Shown here: positions 21,520-31,606 of the stretch, one piece after another
Layout of the letters: every line of letters begins with the position of its first letter
How positions within the stretch are numbered: position 1 is the stretch's first letter
From: Stropharia rugosoannulata
Lineage: Eukaryota; Basidiomycota; Agaricomycetes; Agaricales; Strophariaceae
DNA: 64,000 nucleotides
Assembly: GCA_028532985.1 (NCBI GenBank)
Contig: JANCIK010000002.1
Location: 4,216,001 to 4,280,000 of the forward strand
Direction: 5' to 3'
Notes under the pieces: generated by a model
Told to the model about the DNA's origin: nothing
Seen by the model: the letters and a program-made list of their open reading frames with translations, nothing else
Databases searched by the model: none
Made by a program: the position numbers and the translations under genes

Positions 21520-22910
21520 ACGTACCTTTACAATATGACTGGTGCCATGTCCACCCTCACCGCAAGAACCGTTTAAAATACTAGTTCAGCACCAGCAGCA
21601 AACTGGGGATCAAGAGATGCTACTACCTGAGGGAACAAAACCTCTTTTCTACTATAAACCTGGATCAGCGGCATAGCGGAGTTCCCGAATATCTGATTGA
21701 ACAGTTACAGTAGATATACATACATCCATGATCAGAATTACTGTCATGATCGATGATATCTACTTGACAGGCCTGTTCCGAACGAGCAAATCAAACAGCA
21801 GAGTCGCAACGGATGAGTCAGTCAACACTAGTTGCTATCAATGTAACCTACATCCCAGGGCAAACACCCTGGCGGCACTTTTCTAGACTGCAGTGTAGTA
21901 TGCGCGTGTCACGCGCATATTGACACTAATGGTGTCGTTGACGATCCGAGAGCGCAGGACAAGGGTGTAGTTATCACAGGTCTAGCTATTAGGGCTTGCC
22001 GCTGCGAAATACCTCAACTTGCCAGAGTCTTGGAACAACTAATATTCTATTAACCCTGCTGCTGACAGTGATGACTGGGGTAGACATATGATATGATGGT
22101 TCAGAGTGTGCCTAGGATGATCCAGACTGTGCCTAGTATTAGCCTAGGAAGACATGATGTGCACATCATGATGCAATCCACGTCCTCTTTTTAAATACAA
22201 CGCGGGGATCCATGCCTGGCAGTCTAACACATTGAAAGATGCATTAGTGATCAGAGGTCAGGCAAAGGTCGGCAACAGAGGGCAAAACAATGACGGATTT
22301 ATCAAATTGAGCTGGAGAATAGTCAAACCTGCAAGACGAGAGGGCGACCCCCACCCACGGTTGCATCTTCACGGCCGCGGGAGAAAGTAAGTACTCGGTC
22401 TTTAAGTTGTAAGGGGACGGCGCGAGAGTGGCTCTGAAAGAAAGGCGGAGACATGTCTATAGAATACTTGTGCATAAACCGCATCATAGGGACTCGCTGT
22501 TGACGCGTTGACGCCCTCCTCCGTGGGAATAAATATATTCCCTGCCTTTACCGCAATGTTCCCCATTATGTGATTTCCATGTTTCGGCACTTTATTCGCA
22601 TGTTAAAATATGCAGCTGGTGACGTCGCCATTGTCCCGCAAGTCTTCTTATCCCCAGGCTGCAGGGGGGATAGCACAAATCCATGCATATACTACACCAA
22701 CTACAACAACCTATTGAGGAAGATATCAGTATATCAGCTCAGTCTTCCGCTCCACCTTGGACATTGTAATGGCACACGCGTACCAGGTTGGTCCGCTCAG
22801 CCATTATGATGTCCTCGCCTGTTCCGTACATATAGACATTCACGATTCTCCTCTCGAATGTATCTGGACGTGTTAACACCCCTCGACCTTCTGTTTACTT
22901 CATTGTCTTC
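21520..22910. other. Intergenic with short repeats and a palindrome
   Basis: Holds the 5' region of the reverse-strand membrane protein, including CATATTGTAAAGGTACGT near 21530, which resembles the 5' modules before the other two paralogues. A perfect 18-bp palindrome lies at 22153-22170, just after two direct GTGCCTAG copies (about 22110 and 22131). The ORFs at 22402-22590 (-) and 22570-22809 (+) match nothing I know. Confidence 0.4.
22153..22170. repeat. 18-bp perfect palindrome
   Basis: CATGATGTGCACATCATG is its own reverse complement. It could be a dimeric factor-binding site for the divergent side of the 20422 gene or chance; no function is assigned. Confidence 0.6.
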
Positions 22911-22919
22911 CTCTGGCTG
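22911..22919 (+). repeat. E3 target-site duplication, left
   Basis: CTCTGGCTG abuts the GGGC start of E3 and recurs exactly at 27948-27956. Confidence 0.9.
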
Positions 22920-22943
22920 GGGCAGAGGGAAAAAGCAGTGAGG

Positions 22944-23113
22944 CGTGCGTGAGTGCGTGAGTGGTGCGTGAGCCACTTTCACGCATTTGCCACGCATCCT
23001 CACGCATTTGCACTGATCCATCACGCATTTTCACGCACTTTGCACAGCCTCACGCACTTTCACACAGCCACACCACTGTTATGCATAATACCGGATACCT
23101 CACGCATTGTCAC
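22944..23113 (+). repeat. E3 left subterminal array of TCACGCA/TGCGTGA
   Basis: The first copies read GTGCGTGAG (inverted), then the orientation flips to TCACGCAtt and TCACGCACTT with spacers of 5-15 bp. The flip lies inside the first 40 bases. Confidence 0.82.
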
Positions 23114-23517
23114 TTACTTGTTCGTTTACTACAACAGACTAGTCAGTAGTGCTTTGAGTTCGAGTACAGTTATCTTATAAGAAGTAAATCATATCGAGTT
23201 AGTGTAATAATACATGAACAGATTGTATATAAGACAGAAATTCAGATAATACAAGACTCACAGTCAACTGTTTCAGCTCAGTTTTGGATACCGAGTGATT
23301 TTTTCTTATGCTAATGCCTTTTATTTGTGAAGTTGAAATTTAACCTAATCAAACACCCATAAGGCTTTTAGACTTATATCATGTAGAATTACTATTTGTA
23401 ACACATTGGAACTAATAGCATGAAAGATGTTAGGCTCGGAAACGAAAATCTTTGTTATGGTGACAATTGTATTGCCTTTAGTTCTCCATCAAAGATTTCT
23501 GTGTGGATCATTTATCT

Positions 23518-23972
23518 CACCCACGTACTCACTGACGCACCTACTCACTCTCACTCACTCATTCTCACTTCCACTCACGCACCTTCATGAACCCTCACGC
23601 ACTTTCACGCACCACTCACGCACCTTCACGCACCACTCACGCACCTTCACGCACTCTCACGCACCTTCACGCACTCTCACGCACCTTCACGCACTACTCA
23701 CGCACCCTCACGCACTACTCACGCACTTTCATTTTCACTCACGCACCCTCACGCACTTTCACTTTCACTCACGCACCCTCACGCACTACTCACGCACTTT
23801 CACTTTCACTCACGCACCTTCACACATCACTCACGCACTTTCACTTTCACTCACGCACCTTCACTTTCACTCACGCATCTGTCACGCATCTTCACTGCCA
23901 CTCACGCAACCCACGCACTTCTCACGTGTACTCACTCACCTTCACGCATTTGCTCACATACCATCACGCACT
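23518..23972 (+). repeat. E3 second array of TCACGCAC
   Basis: About 27 copies of TCACGCA within 455 bp, alternating with CTCACGCACC, TTCACGCACT and CACTTTCAC spacers. The open frame across it (186 codons, repeated THSRTFTH) is a by-product of the repeat and not a protein. The array lies 200 bases before the cargo start codon, so it could also act as a promoter-proximal element. Confidence 0.85.
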
Positions 23973-24172
23973 CATTCTGTAGGATAATGAATACTTCTCT
24001 CATTGTTTGAAAATTAAGCTCAAGTTCAATTGTCATCATTACAATTGAACAGCAACTATAGTAAAGCTTGAAGCTTGAGTGCAACAAGCAAAGCTTGAAG
24101 CTTGAGTGAGCTTGCTTCACTCGTATTTAAACAGAAACTTTCTCTTACTTCACTCACTTTCAAATATACGCA

Positions 24173-27100
24173 ATGGGACTCAAGGTATGTTATCTCTCCT
24201 GTCAGGTATACGAGGTTCTAACATGTTTCTCAGGACTTTATCCACCATGTTTACATGTACTTTTCCACAGATGAGGATACTCGACTTGCAGGTGTACCGG
24301 CTGTAAAGCAACCAGACTTTCAACCATTATCTAACTGCATTCCGGTGTGCGACTCTTCTGGTATGTCTACACATAAAACCTATGTAAAACTGTATATCTA
24401 ATGGTTGGGGGCCATAGGAACGGTCATTTACTATGTCCAAGTAGATGATGTTAGAGGAAAATCCCCTGCAGTGGCAGAAGTTGAATCAAAAGATCTGCTA
24501 GGAGAAAATAATGTAACTGGTATGTTGTGACAGCTACTACGAATGATCAACAGCTTTCATATTTGATTTTAAAGCGAAACAGACCTTGTACTCACGTACC
24601 TCTGATGGTCAGTACCTGCCTGTGAAATTTCCAATCCTATCAGAGTCCAAAGACTCCGCCAAGCGCATGTCTTCGAGTCATCGTCTAGCCTCTGAGCGCA
24701 TAGGTACAAAGCTATTCATGGTCGTCCAATTCCTGTTGGCTTGATTCGTCTCTGCAAATGCTTTATATCTCATTGTTTAATTTACTTGACGAGCTGGAGC
24801 CTGCCTTTGACCATCTTCTCGTCACTTCACCTTTGCGACAGGTATTCGACCATTTACGCTTGCGGAGAACGCTTGAACAGGTCAACGACCCAGATTTGGG
24901 CTCACAACTGGGTATTGAGCGCGACAAAATTCGCCAGAAGCTTTTGAAAATTCAAACCATTCAGGACATAGGCGCTTTTGGCACTTTTTATGTGTGTCTC
25001 TTACTATATATAAGCTCTCACGAAGCTAATCCTATTCCAATTATAGGCCTGGTTTACGGATGTTGTTTCGAAAGAAATATCTGCAAATTATCGAGCAGTA
25101 TCATTCTTTGAAGTACTATTTGTGGAGATCCATAAGTGCTCTGGCGGTGAGCTCACTAATGGCTCTCACGTTGAAATCACAAACCCTCCTTCGCGGCGTC
25201 GAATTATTCAGCTTTCAGAGACAAACCACAAGAGTTTCTCTGGTAAATTCTCAGATTTCTTCGATCACTTTATCTCACTAGATCCAGCTCCATTGAAGGA
25301 TTTATTCTGCTGGCGCTGCAAAGATGGACGGCTCTTGTGCGAAGGATCAAGGACTGATGTCAGAAATATTGTGACTTCTCTTCCTATTCTGTTCACAGTC
25401 GAGGTTGTGCACGAATCACTTGTCAATGGCGATCAAAGCTCACCGCTTCCTGCGTGGAATTTTCCAGAGAAGCTATATCCCGATACAAAGAAATCTGGAA
25501 AGGACAGCGGCTTAGTCTATGTTTTGATGGGGTATGGGCTTGTGTCTAGGTCAGGCAGCCACTTTATTGCACAACACTGCTCTCCCGATCGACAAAAGGT
25601 TTACATCTATGACGACATGATGTACGGTGGGCGCCCAACTGAACATCTCACATGTAAGCGCCCAGTACAGATGGCAGGTGCTGATACACATACTCTAGCC
25701 TCATACGCCGTTCATGAGGTCTTTTACACACTTGAAGGTGGATTGGAGGCCCAACAACTGTTCTTTAGCCGTCGCCGAAATGCTATACTGCGAAAGCACA
25801 AGCTTGAACTTTCTTCCACAATTTCCGAGCTTCCAACTGTCTCATACAGCATGCCGGGTCTTGTAAAAATGGCGTCAACTGACCGCTTTTGGCTTCTGAA
25901 TCATTGGAAAGTCAAGACTACGGAATACATATCGAAAAGGGCCCCAAAGCAACAACTACCCCCAGCATCAGTTGAATCAGAATCAGAACATGATTCTTCT
26001 CACTTGGGAAATGATCACGCTCCCAGCTCAGATGCTTTGAAGGTTGCCCCGCGTTTGCGCAGTCCAGATGATCCGGCAGTATCTGTGACTTCATCACTCC
26101 CTAACTCTGCTTTTGACATTCATTGTCGTTGCGGTGTTACGTGCGATGGTAACATTGCATACGACGCCAATATTTACGGAACAGCAATACAATGTGAATT
26201 ATGTGACGAGTGGTCCCATGTTCCCTGTCAGCGAGACGGACGCGCAGGCAGACTAACCAGCAGACAGCCATTTCATTGTGATTACTGCGACCTTCGTCAT
26301 TTGCTACCTGGAATAAAGGAACGACCGGCCAATGGGACTGAGTAAGTGACCGTGCCATAGTATAAATTTATACTAATGAAAATTGATAAATTGTAGCGAA
26401 ATGCTCGAGCGGACAATGTGGCAAAGTCCTTTATCGGAACGTTTATGGTGTGTAAATATACAAATACCAGAAGGAAATTGAGTACTTACATTAATACACA
26501 GGCCGGGACGAGGATTACTTGCTCGTCATGGTGAATATTGGTATCCAGTTCGACTTATTCTAGTGAAGGATAACAAGTGGATTGTGAAGTGGTGGAGAGG
26601 TAATATATTCCTTGATCGTGCTATATCCCCGGGTCAAACAAGTACACTACCACAGTCGGATTTGGTCGACTCACTTTGGAATGATGCTCAAGGTAGACGA
26701 GCAATTCGTGTATGTATGCTTTTGTTGTTCATACAAAAATGAGCTAATGCAGATGTTACAGTTAGGAAAATGGCAACATGCAAACGAGGTTGAAACATCT
26801 GAGGATATTCTATCAAATCCTCTTTCAACACCGTACTCTGAGCATGTAAATTCTTGCATGTTGCCCTGGCGTGATGTTCTAAGGCGCATTATGACCGCAG
26901 AGGAAGTCTCAAGTGACAACATACCAGTCAAACAATGGCTCAAGGACAACAAGAAATCCGAGGACTCTCTGATTCCATATGTCGGCACTTTGTCAGTTAC
27001 CGAACGTGCTCAGATCGCGAACTGGTTTGAAGTTCATGTGTGCGACGGTAATAAGGACGCCCGAATGCTGTGGTTTGGTAAATACCCAAGTGCACATGCT

Positions 27101-27601
27101 CATACGGTCTACATGGCAGAAATACTCCGCCAAGGCGAGGCTCACCATGGAAAAAGTGACACAGAGTTACTTCAGCTCGCATGGCACCTTCTTCTGAATG
27201 ATATGTCAATGATTCTATCTGATATTGATCCTGATCGAGAATGCCTTGAACGTCTTGAGGAAGAGATGTTTGAGGTGTCCAAACGCGCTGGAGTTGCTGG
27301 TAATTGGCAGTGGGGTTTAGATGCCGGAGACCATCAGTACTGGTCGCCTTACCTGGGCCTGCCGTCACATTGGAACCACGGTGACTATCTAGAAGACGAA
27401 GATGAGCTAATGGTAAGTGCTATTGATCCATTCCTCGAGACATTTATTTACCATCCAATAATACTATAGAGAGGGCCATCCTACATTGAGAACCCACCAC
27501 TTCCGAGTGTTAAAAGTGACACCAGTAAACCTAGACCAAAACCAAAACCTCGCGGACCTGGTCGGGGCACCAAGCGTGGTCGTGCTCGTCGTGGGATTTA
27601 G
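24173..27601 (+). CDS. USP-like cysteine protease with PHD finger and basic tail (E3 cargo)
   Basis: About ten exons on the forward strand from ATG 24173 to TAG 27601. First exons: 24173-24184, 24234-24360, 24418-24519, 24575 onward. A Cys box NSCWLDSSLQMLY (Cys codon 24734-24736) resembles the NxCWLNS box of C19 ubiquitin hydrolases. The His box GSHFIA (His codon 25560-25562) and YIYDDM complete a plausible catalytic set. A C4HC3-type PHD finger runs from CRCGVTCDG to FHCDYCD (about 26121-26295). WYPVRL...WIVKWWRG looks Tudor/chromo-like, and the protein ends in a basic Pro/Gly/Arg tail (PRGPGRGTKRGRARRG). Predicted role: a nuclear protease or deubiquitinase-like reader of chromatin. The splice joining exon 4 to the Cys box is uncertain; the other junctions keep frame. 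Its last third has a decayed homologue in E2. Confidence 0.75.
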
Positions 27602-27710
27602 TAGTAGGTAGAGTAGCTGAGGGTATTCATTTATATCTAGAAATACATGTTGAAGTGTTTACTGGATGCACTGACATACGAATAATCAACTGAAATACCC
27701 ACTATATCGC

Positions 27711-27930
27711 TCACACACCATTCACTCACATATTTACCACACATTTACCCTCACACACAGCTCACGCACCTTCACGCATCCTCACGTACCACTCACGCAC
27801 TTTCACGCATTGCTCACGCACTTTCACGCATCACTCACGCACTTTCACGCATTGCTCACGCACTTTCACGCATCACTCACGCACTCTCACGCACTCTCAC
27901 GCACTCTCACGCACTCACGCACGGCTCACT
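27711..27930 (+). repeat. E3 right subterminal array of TCACGCAC
   Basis: About 15 copies of TCACGCA between 27761 and 27925, preceded by looser CTCACACA/CTCACATA words from 27711. The array runs straight into the right terminal inverted repeat. Confidence 0.85.
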
Positions 27931-27947
27931 GCTTTTTTCCTGTGCCC

Positions 27948-27956
27948 CTCTGGCTG
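27948..27956 (+). repeat. E3 target-site duplication, right
   Basis: CTCTGGCTG, an exact copy of 22911-22919. Confidence 0.9.
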
Positions 27957-28407
27957 GTTACTACTTGTGGGTTCCTCACCTTTCTCGCATGCTCCGTATC
28001 TACTCCGAGTCTCATTGAAACTCATGCGCATGCTTCACTGTAATGAAAGACCAGGATGTTCTATCTGTTCTTTCTTACACACTTTACATCTGTTCAGATG
28101 CATCCCGCAGCCGCTTCCTGCATTGTTAGACAATTAGGGCAAGGTTAAGGCGTTAGGCGTTCCACGCTCCCCTCTTACTCACATTTCATTCCGCCTTACT
28201 GACTCGGACTATATTGTTTGTGCAATTTCAGGTATTACAAATGTCAACCCTTAGACCATGGATACAACACAGCACATAATGAGTTAGTCATCACCTGGCC
28301 GCACAAGAATCATCCACAGAAGCAGAGATGGTCTGCTGATTGTGTACGGCCAAATCAATCTGAATACATGCAACAAGATGCCACCCCGTTACAAACCCCG
28401 TCACCTA
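27957..28407. other. Right flank of E3 to the P450 C stop
   Basis: No gene recognised. It is the original neighbour of 22910 once E3 is removed, but joining the two flanks does not reveal a known protein. The right part is the 3' region of reverse-strand P450 C. Confidence 0.4.
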
Positions 28408-29925
28408 CTATGTTCTGTTACTCTTGATTATGTTAGACGCGTTCGATACCCTTGGCGATACCGTACATTGGAGGGGACAAGGATGACTTGGAAACAAGGA
28501 TCAGTGATTGGTGCCAACACATAGAGAGTAAGTCGTGTAGAACTACCTGACTGGCCCGTCTGACACCTGCTCATGCATTAGTGGGATCTCTATGTCGTGA
28601 TCTTGAGATGCACTAATGTTGCACATAGAAAGGACGCTCGCAATGAATACAAACATTGTCGCATCCGCCAATATTCTCCCTTATACAAGTAAGCTAAGAG
28701 AACGAACAAGAAGCAGTGGAGAAATACCTGGGCATTTTCTAATAGTCCGAACCAAATGGTCATTAGAGCTTAGTATGATCCTACGTAGTTGTTGCATGGA
28801 ATATACCTCCGCCCAAATCCAAATCCAAAGTCTGCTGGATCACGTTCAGGGTTCGGTCCAAGGAACCGTTCGGGGTTAAATTCCTCTGGGTTAACATATG
28901 TGTCTGGATTGCGCGCCATATTCCTAAGATAGATACTTATGAGCATGTAACAGGCTGTTGCATTGTCTTCTTACCATGTATTTGAGAAAACCATGGACCC
29001 TTTGGGGATAAAGTAACCACGATAATGGTCGTCTTCCGTGACACGGTGCGGAACACCTGGGGGAATCTCTCCTATGATTTACCTATAAGCTACATAAAAA
29101 TTGACATAGACTTACCTGTAGGTACAATTGCGTGCCATCTGAGGACCTCTTTTATTACGGCATTAACATATGGCAAGTGAGCCTGGTCTTGGAGCACAGG
29201 AAGCCTTTCAGGTCCTACAACAGTATCAATTTCTTGCTGAGCTTTCAGAATCACATTGGGGTGAAGGGTCATGGATAAAAAGAAAGCATTGATGCCAGCT
29301 TTTGTCTAATATTTGAATCAATGAAAGCACAGTATGTACGTTATGTTTGTAGTTCCACTCACTGTATCAGAACCCCCAGCATAGAAAGACGCAGCGATCC
29401 ATTTAATATCCCACTCACGCGTACTTCCTATTCCATGCTCTTCCAGGAGTATCGACGTGAATGAGGGCTGCGCCGTACCAAGGGCCTGATATTCATCAGC
29501 TTGAATCAAACTTGGTCTAATAAAATACGAACTAAATTTTGCTTTACAAAGGCATAAGGAACTTCAGCCATTTCTTCCATCGTTTTACGCCACTCCTTTG
29601 CAGTCTTCTTGAAGCGTGCTCCGGGGAGCCACGAAGGAAGATAGCACACTATATTCAAGTGAGTTAATATCAAAAGAGAGTTATAAACGTACAAGCCGGT
29701 ATAATGTTCACGAGATATTCACTGGGATTGACGGACAATCCCAGTTGTTTCATCGCAGACTCTACTAATATAACCAGTGGATCATTGTTGACTTTTACCT
29801 TGTATCCGTAGGCTATCTCAAGGACTATAGCTCCAATAGCTCTATATCAGCATAGATATGAGCTGAAATGGGAGCATTGCTGAAAGGATGACTTCACTTT
29901 TTTATACTTGAATCGAGGTCATCCG

Positions 29926-29934
29926 GACTAAGAA
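29926..29934 (+). repeat. E2 target-site duplication, left
   Basis: GACTAAGAA, repeated exactly at 31598-31606. Confidence 0.9.
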
Positions 29935-29948
29935 GGGCCTACAGAAAA

Positions 29949-30060
29949 GTCCGTGCAAGTCCGTGCACGTCCGTGCCACCTGCACAGACGCGGCACGGAC
30001 TTTCACTGAATGCACGGACTTTTACAGGATTACACGGACTTTTATAGGATTGCACGGACA
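29949..30060 (+). repeat. E2 left subterminal array of GTCCGTGC
   Basis: Three direct GTCCGTGC copies near the end are followed by inverted GCACGGAC copies spaced about 20-22 bp, several with the context GCACGGACTTTTA. Orientation flips about 40 bp inside the end, as in E3. Confidence 0.82.
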
Positions 30061-30220
30061 CTCGAAATCTGTATGAACGCGGCTATTACGCATATAAAGG
30101 CCCTATACACAGTCCTAGCATTCTATACATACACATTAGATACATTAAGACACTAGACTTGTGTTTATGTTCAAACATTTTAAATGTTTGGTGACTTCAA
30201 GTACAGATACGGCACAGAGT

Positions 30221-30450
30221 GGCACGGACGCTGCACGGACTCACACGGACGCTGCACGGACCTGCACGGACCTGCACGGACGCGCACGGACGCTGCACAG
30301 ACCTTCACGAACGCTGCACGGACTCGCACGGACCTGCACGGACGCGCATAGGTGTTGCACGGATGTTGCACGGACCTGCACGGACCTGCTCGTACAATGC
30401 ACGGACGTGGATATGTAATGCACAGACGCGCACAGGGGTACACGGATGTT
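30221..30450 (+). repeat. E2 second array of GCACGGAC
   Basis: About 17 copies of GCACGGAC or one-mismatch variants (GCACAGAC, GCACGGAT) with 2-10 bp spacers such as GCT, CCT and GC. Confidence 0.82.
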
Positions 30451-30759
30451 GCATAGGTATTTTGTCGGCCCCATTTGCTGACATGTCCGTTCATATGGTC
30501 AATTTATATGCTACGTATATCTTCGACACAAGTGATGGAAAGACATGATAAATACTCACAAGTGCCATATCATTGAGTCAGTTACTATCTTACAGTGTTG
30601 CACAATAACTGAGACTGAATTCCCTTCTCTGTTATATTAAAACTAACTACCTAATGTTCACTTAATGTGCACGAACATTTGACCATGCCCCTTCCACACG
30701 GCAAAGGTAAAATTATTAACAGCCGAAATTCGCAATGTCCAGAGCGAGATTTCTTGATT

Positions 30760-31240
30760 AATTTCTGAGTGTTCTCTCACGCAACGGACATTGGCACGGT
30801 CGAAAATATTCTTGCCAGTCCAGCACCCATCCCACACATCTCACATATAGCAGACATTCTCACCCTTTTCCAGTCGTCTCTACAGCAGCTCCTCTTAGGT
30901 GAAAGTGTAAATGACTTTGTTCCGGCAAACATTTACTTCGAAGAGGTCAGAAAGTCGGACAGCACAACACTCATGCCATATGTCGTGAGTCTATCTGTCA
31001 TAGAGCGTGCACATACTTCCAACTTAACTAGCTTGAAACACACATTGCAGATGGTCACAAGAGCATGAGTATTCACTCTTGTGATCATCAGTATTGGAAT
31101 CTATATGCAAGCTTTCCAGAACAATAAAATCACAACGGCAGGGATGAAATTTACAGGAAGCAAATTATACCTCAAATCCCCCTCTAGCGTAGTTATAAGA
31201 GAGAACACAACCAAGCCAATGTCCAAAAGGAAGGGAATAC
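30760..31240 (+). pseudogene. Decayed 3' part of the protease-PHD cargo gene in E2
   Basis: Forward-frame peptides align with the E3 cargo: here SVIERAH and YVVSLS, there SVTERAQ and YVGTLS. ENILASPAPIPHISH corresponds to EDILSNPLSTPYSEH. After a gap, CDHQYWNLYASFPEQ corresponds to GDHQYWSPYLGLPSH. Stop codons and frame changes interrupt it, and the protease core and PHD finger are missing. This is a remnant of the same gene family, carried by an element with different ends and octamers from E3. Confidence 0.78.
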
Positions 31241-31440
31241 ATAGATATGCCATTTTTTTCCAAGTTATAATTCATAATGCTCACTAGCTGTTGAATTTAA
31301 GTCCAATTTGCTTAATCTAAACGACACACATTCACTATTGACAACTAAGGACTGATTCACGGATGATTATAAACTTGCACAGATGCATCACATATGTGTA
31401 GCAGATTGTTGCTACTTTGCACCAACCTCCTCACAGTTTT

Positions 31441-31583
31441 CACGGACGCGTGTACAGTTTGCACGGACGCATGTACAGTTTGCACGGACGCATGCCCAAT
31501 TTGCACGGACGCATACACAATTTACACGGACGTTGCACAGACGCACAGACGTGCCACGGACGTGCCACGGACATGCCACGGAC
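31441..31583 (+). repeat. E2 right subterminal array of GCACGGAC
   Basis: Copies of CACGGACGC at a period of about 21-22 bp (31441-31530), then CCACGGAC copies at about 10-bp spacing leading into the right terminal repeat. Confidence 0.82.
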
Positions 31584-31597
31584 TTTTCATGGTGCCC

Positions 31598-31606
31598 GAC
31601 TAAGAA
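31598..31606 (+). repeat. E2 target-site duplication, right
   Basis: GACTAAGAA, exact copy of 29926-29934, both derived from one P450 C exon sequence. Confidence 0.9.

Larger units (their letters stand above)
22920..27947 (+). mobile_element. Element E3: 5.0-kb MULE-like element carrying a protease-PHD gene
   Basis: Terminal inverted repeats of 34 bp (22920-22953 and 27914-27947) match at 31 positions; both start GGGCA, contain an A run followed by GCAGTGAG, and end CGTGCGTGAG. The flanks are an exact 9-bp duplication, CTCTGGCTG. Dense TCACGCAC arrays lie just inside the left end, again at 23518-23972, and just inside the right end. One multi-exon gene on the forward strand (24173-27601) fills the interior; no transposase was found. 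The plan of end, array, spacer, second array, cargo, array, end is the same as in E1 and E2 although the octamer differs. By duplication length and termini it fits the Mutator-like superfamily; it is non-autonomous unless the cargo contributes to mobility. Confidence 0.9.
29935..31597 (+). mobile_element. Element E2: MULE-like element with decayed cargo, 1,663 bp
   Basis: Starts GGGCCTACAGAAAAG, identical over 22 bp to the (complemented) right end of E1. It ends with the complement of GGGCACCATGAAAAG, which matches the left end of E1 at 22 of 23 positions. The flanks are the exact 9-bp repeat GACTAAGAA. It has three GTCCGTGC/GCACGGAC arrays. Between the second and third lies a decayed copy of the 3' part of the E3 cargo gene (about 30760-31240). 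There is no transposase. The element disrupts exon 2 of P450 C. Confidence 0.9.

Noticed and set aside
23427..23987. 186-codon ORF with THSRTFTH repeats as a protein
   Set aside because: It is a direct translation of the TCACGCAC array and is open in more than one frame for that reason.
17110..27947. Assignment to KDZ/Zisupton or hAT elements
   Set aside because: These make 8-bp duplications. With ends set at GGGC/GCCC all three sites give exactly 9 bp, and no KDZ or hAT transposase is seen.
17124..31583. Octamer arrays as CRISPR-like arrays
   Set aside because: Spacers are short, unequal and themselves low-complexity, words vary, the genome is eukaryotic and no cas genes are near. They fit subterminal transposon repeats.
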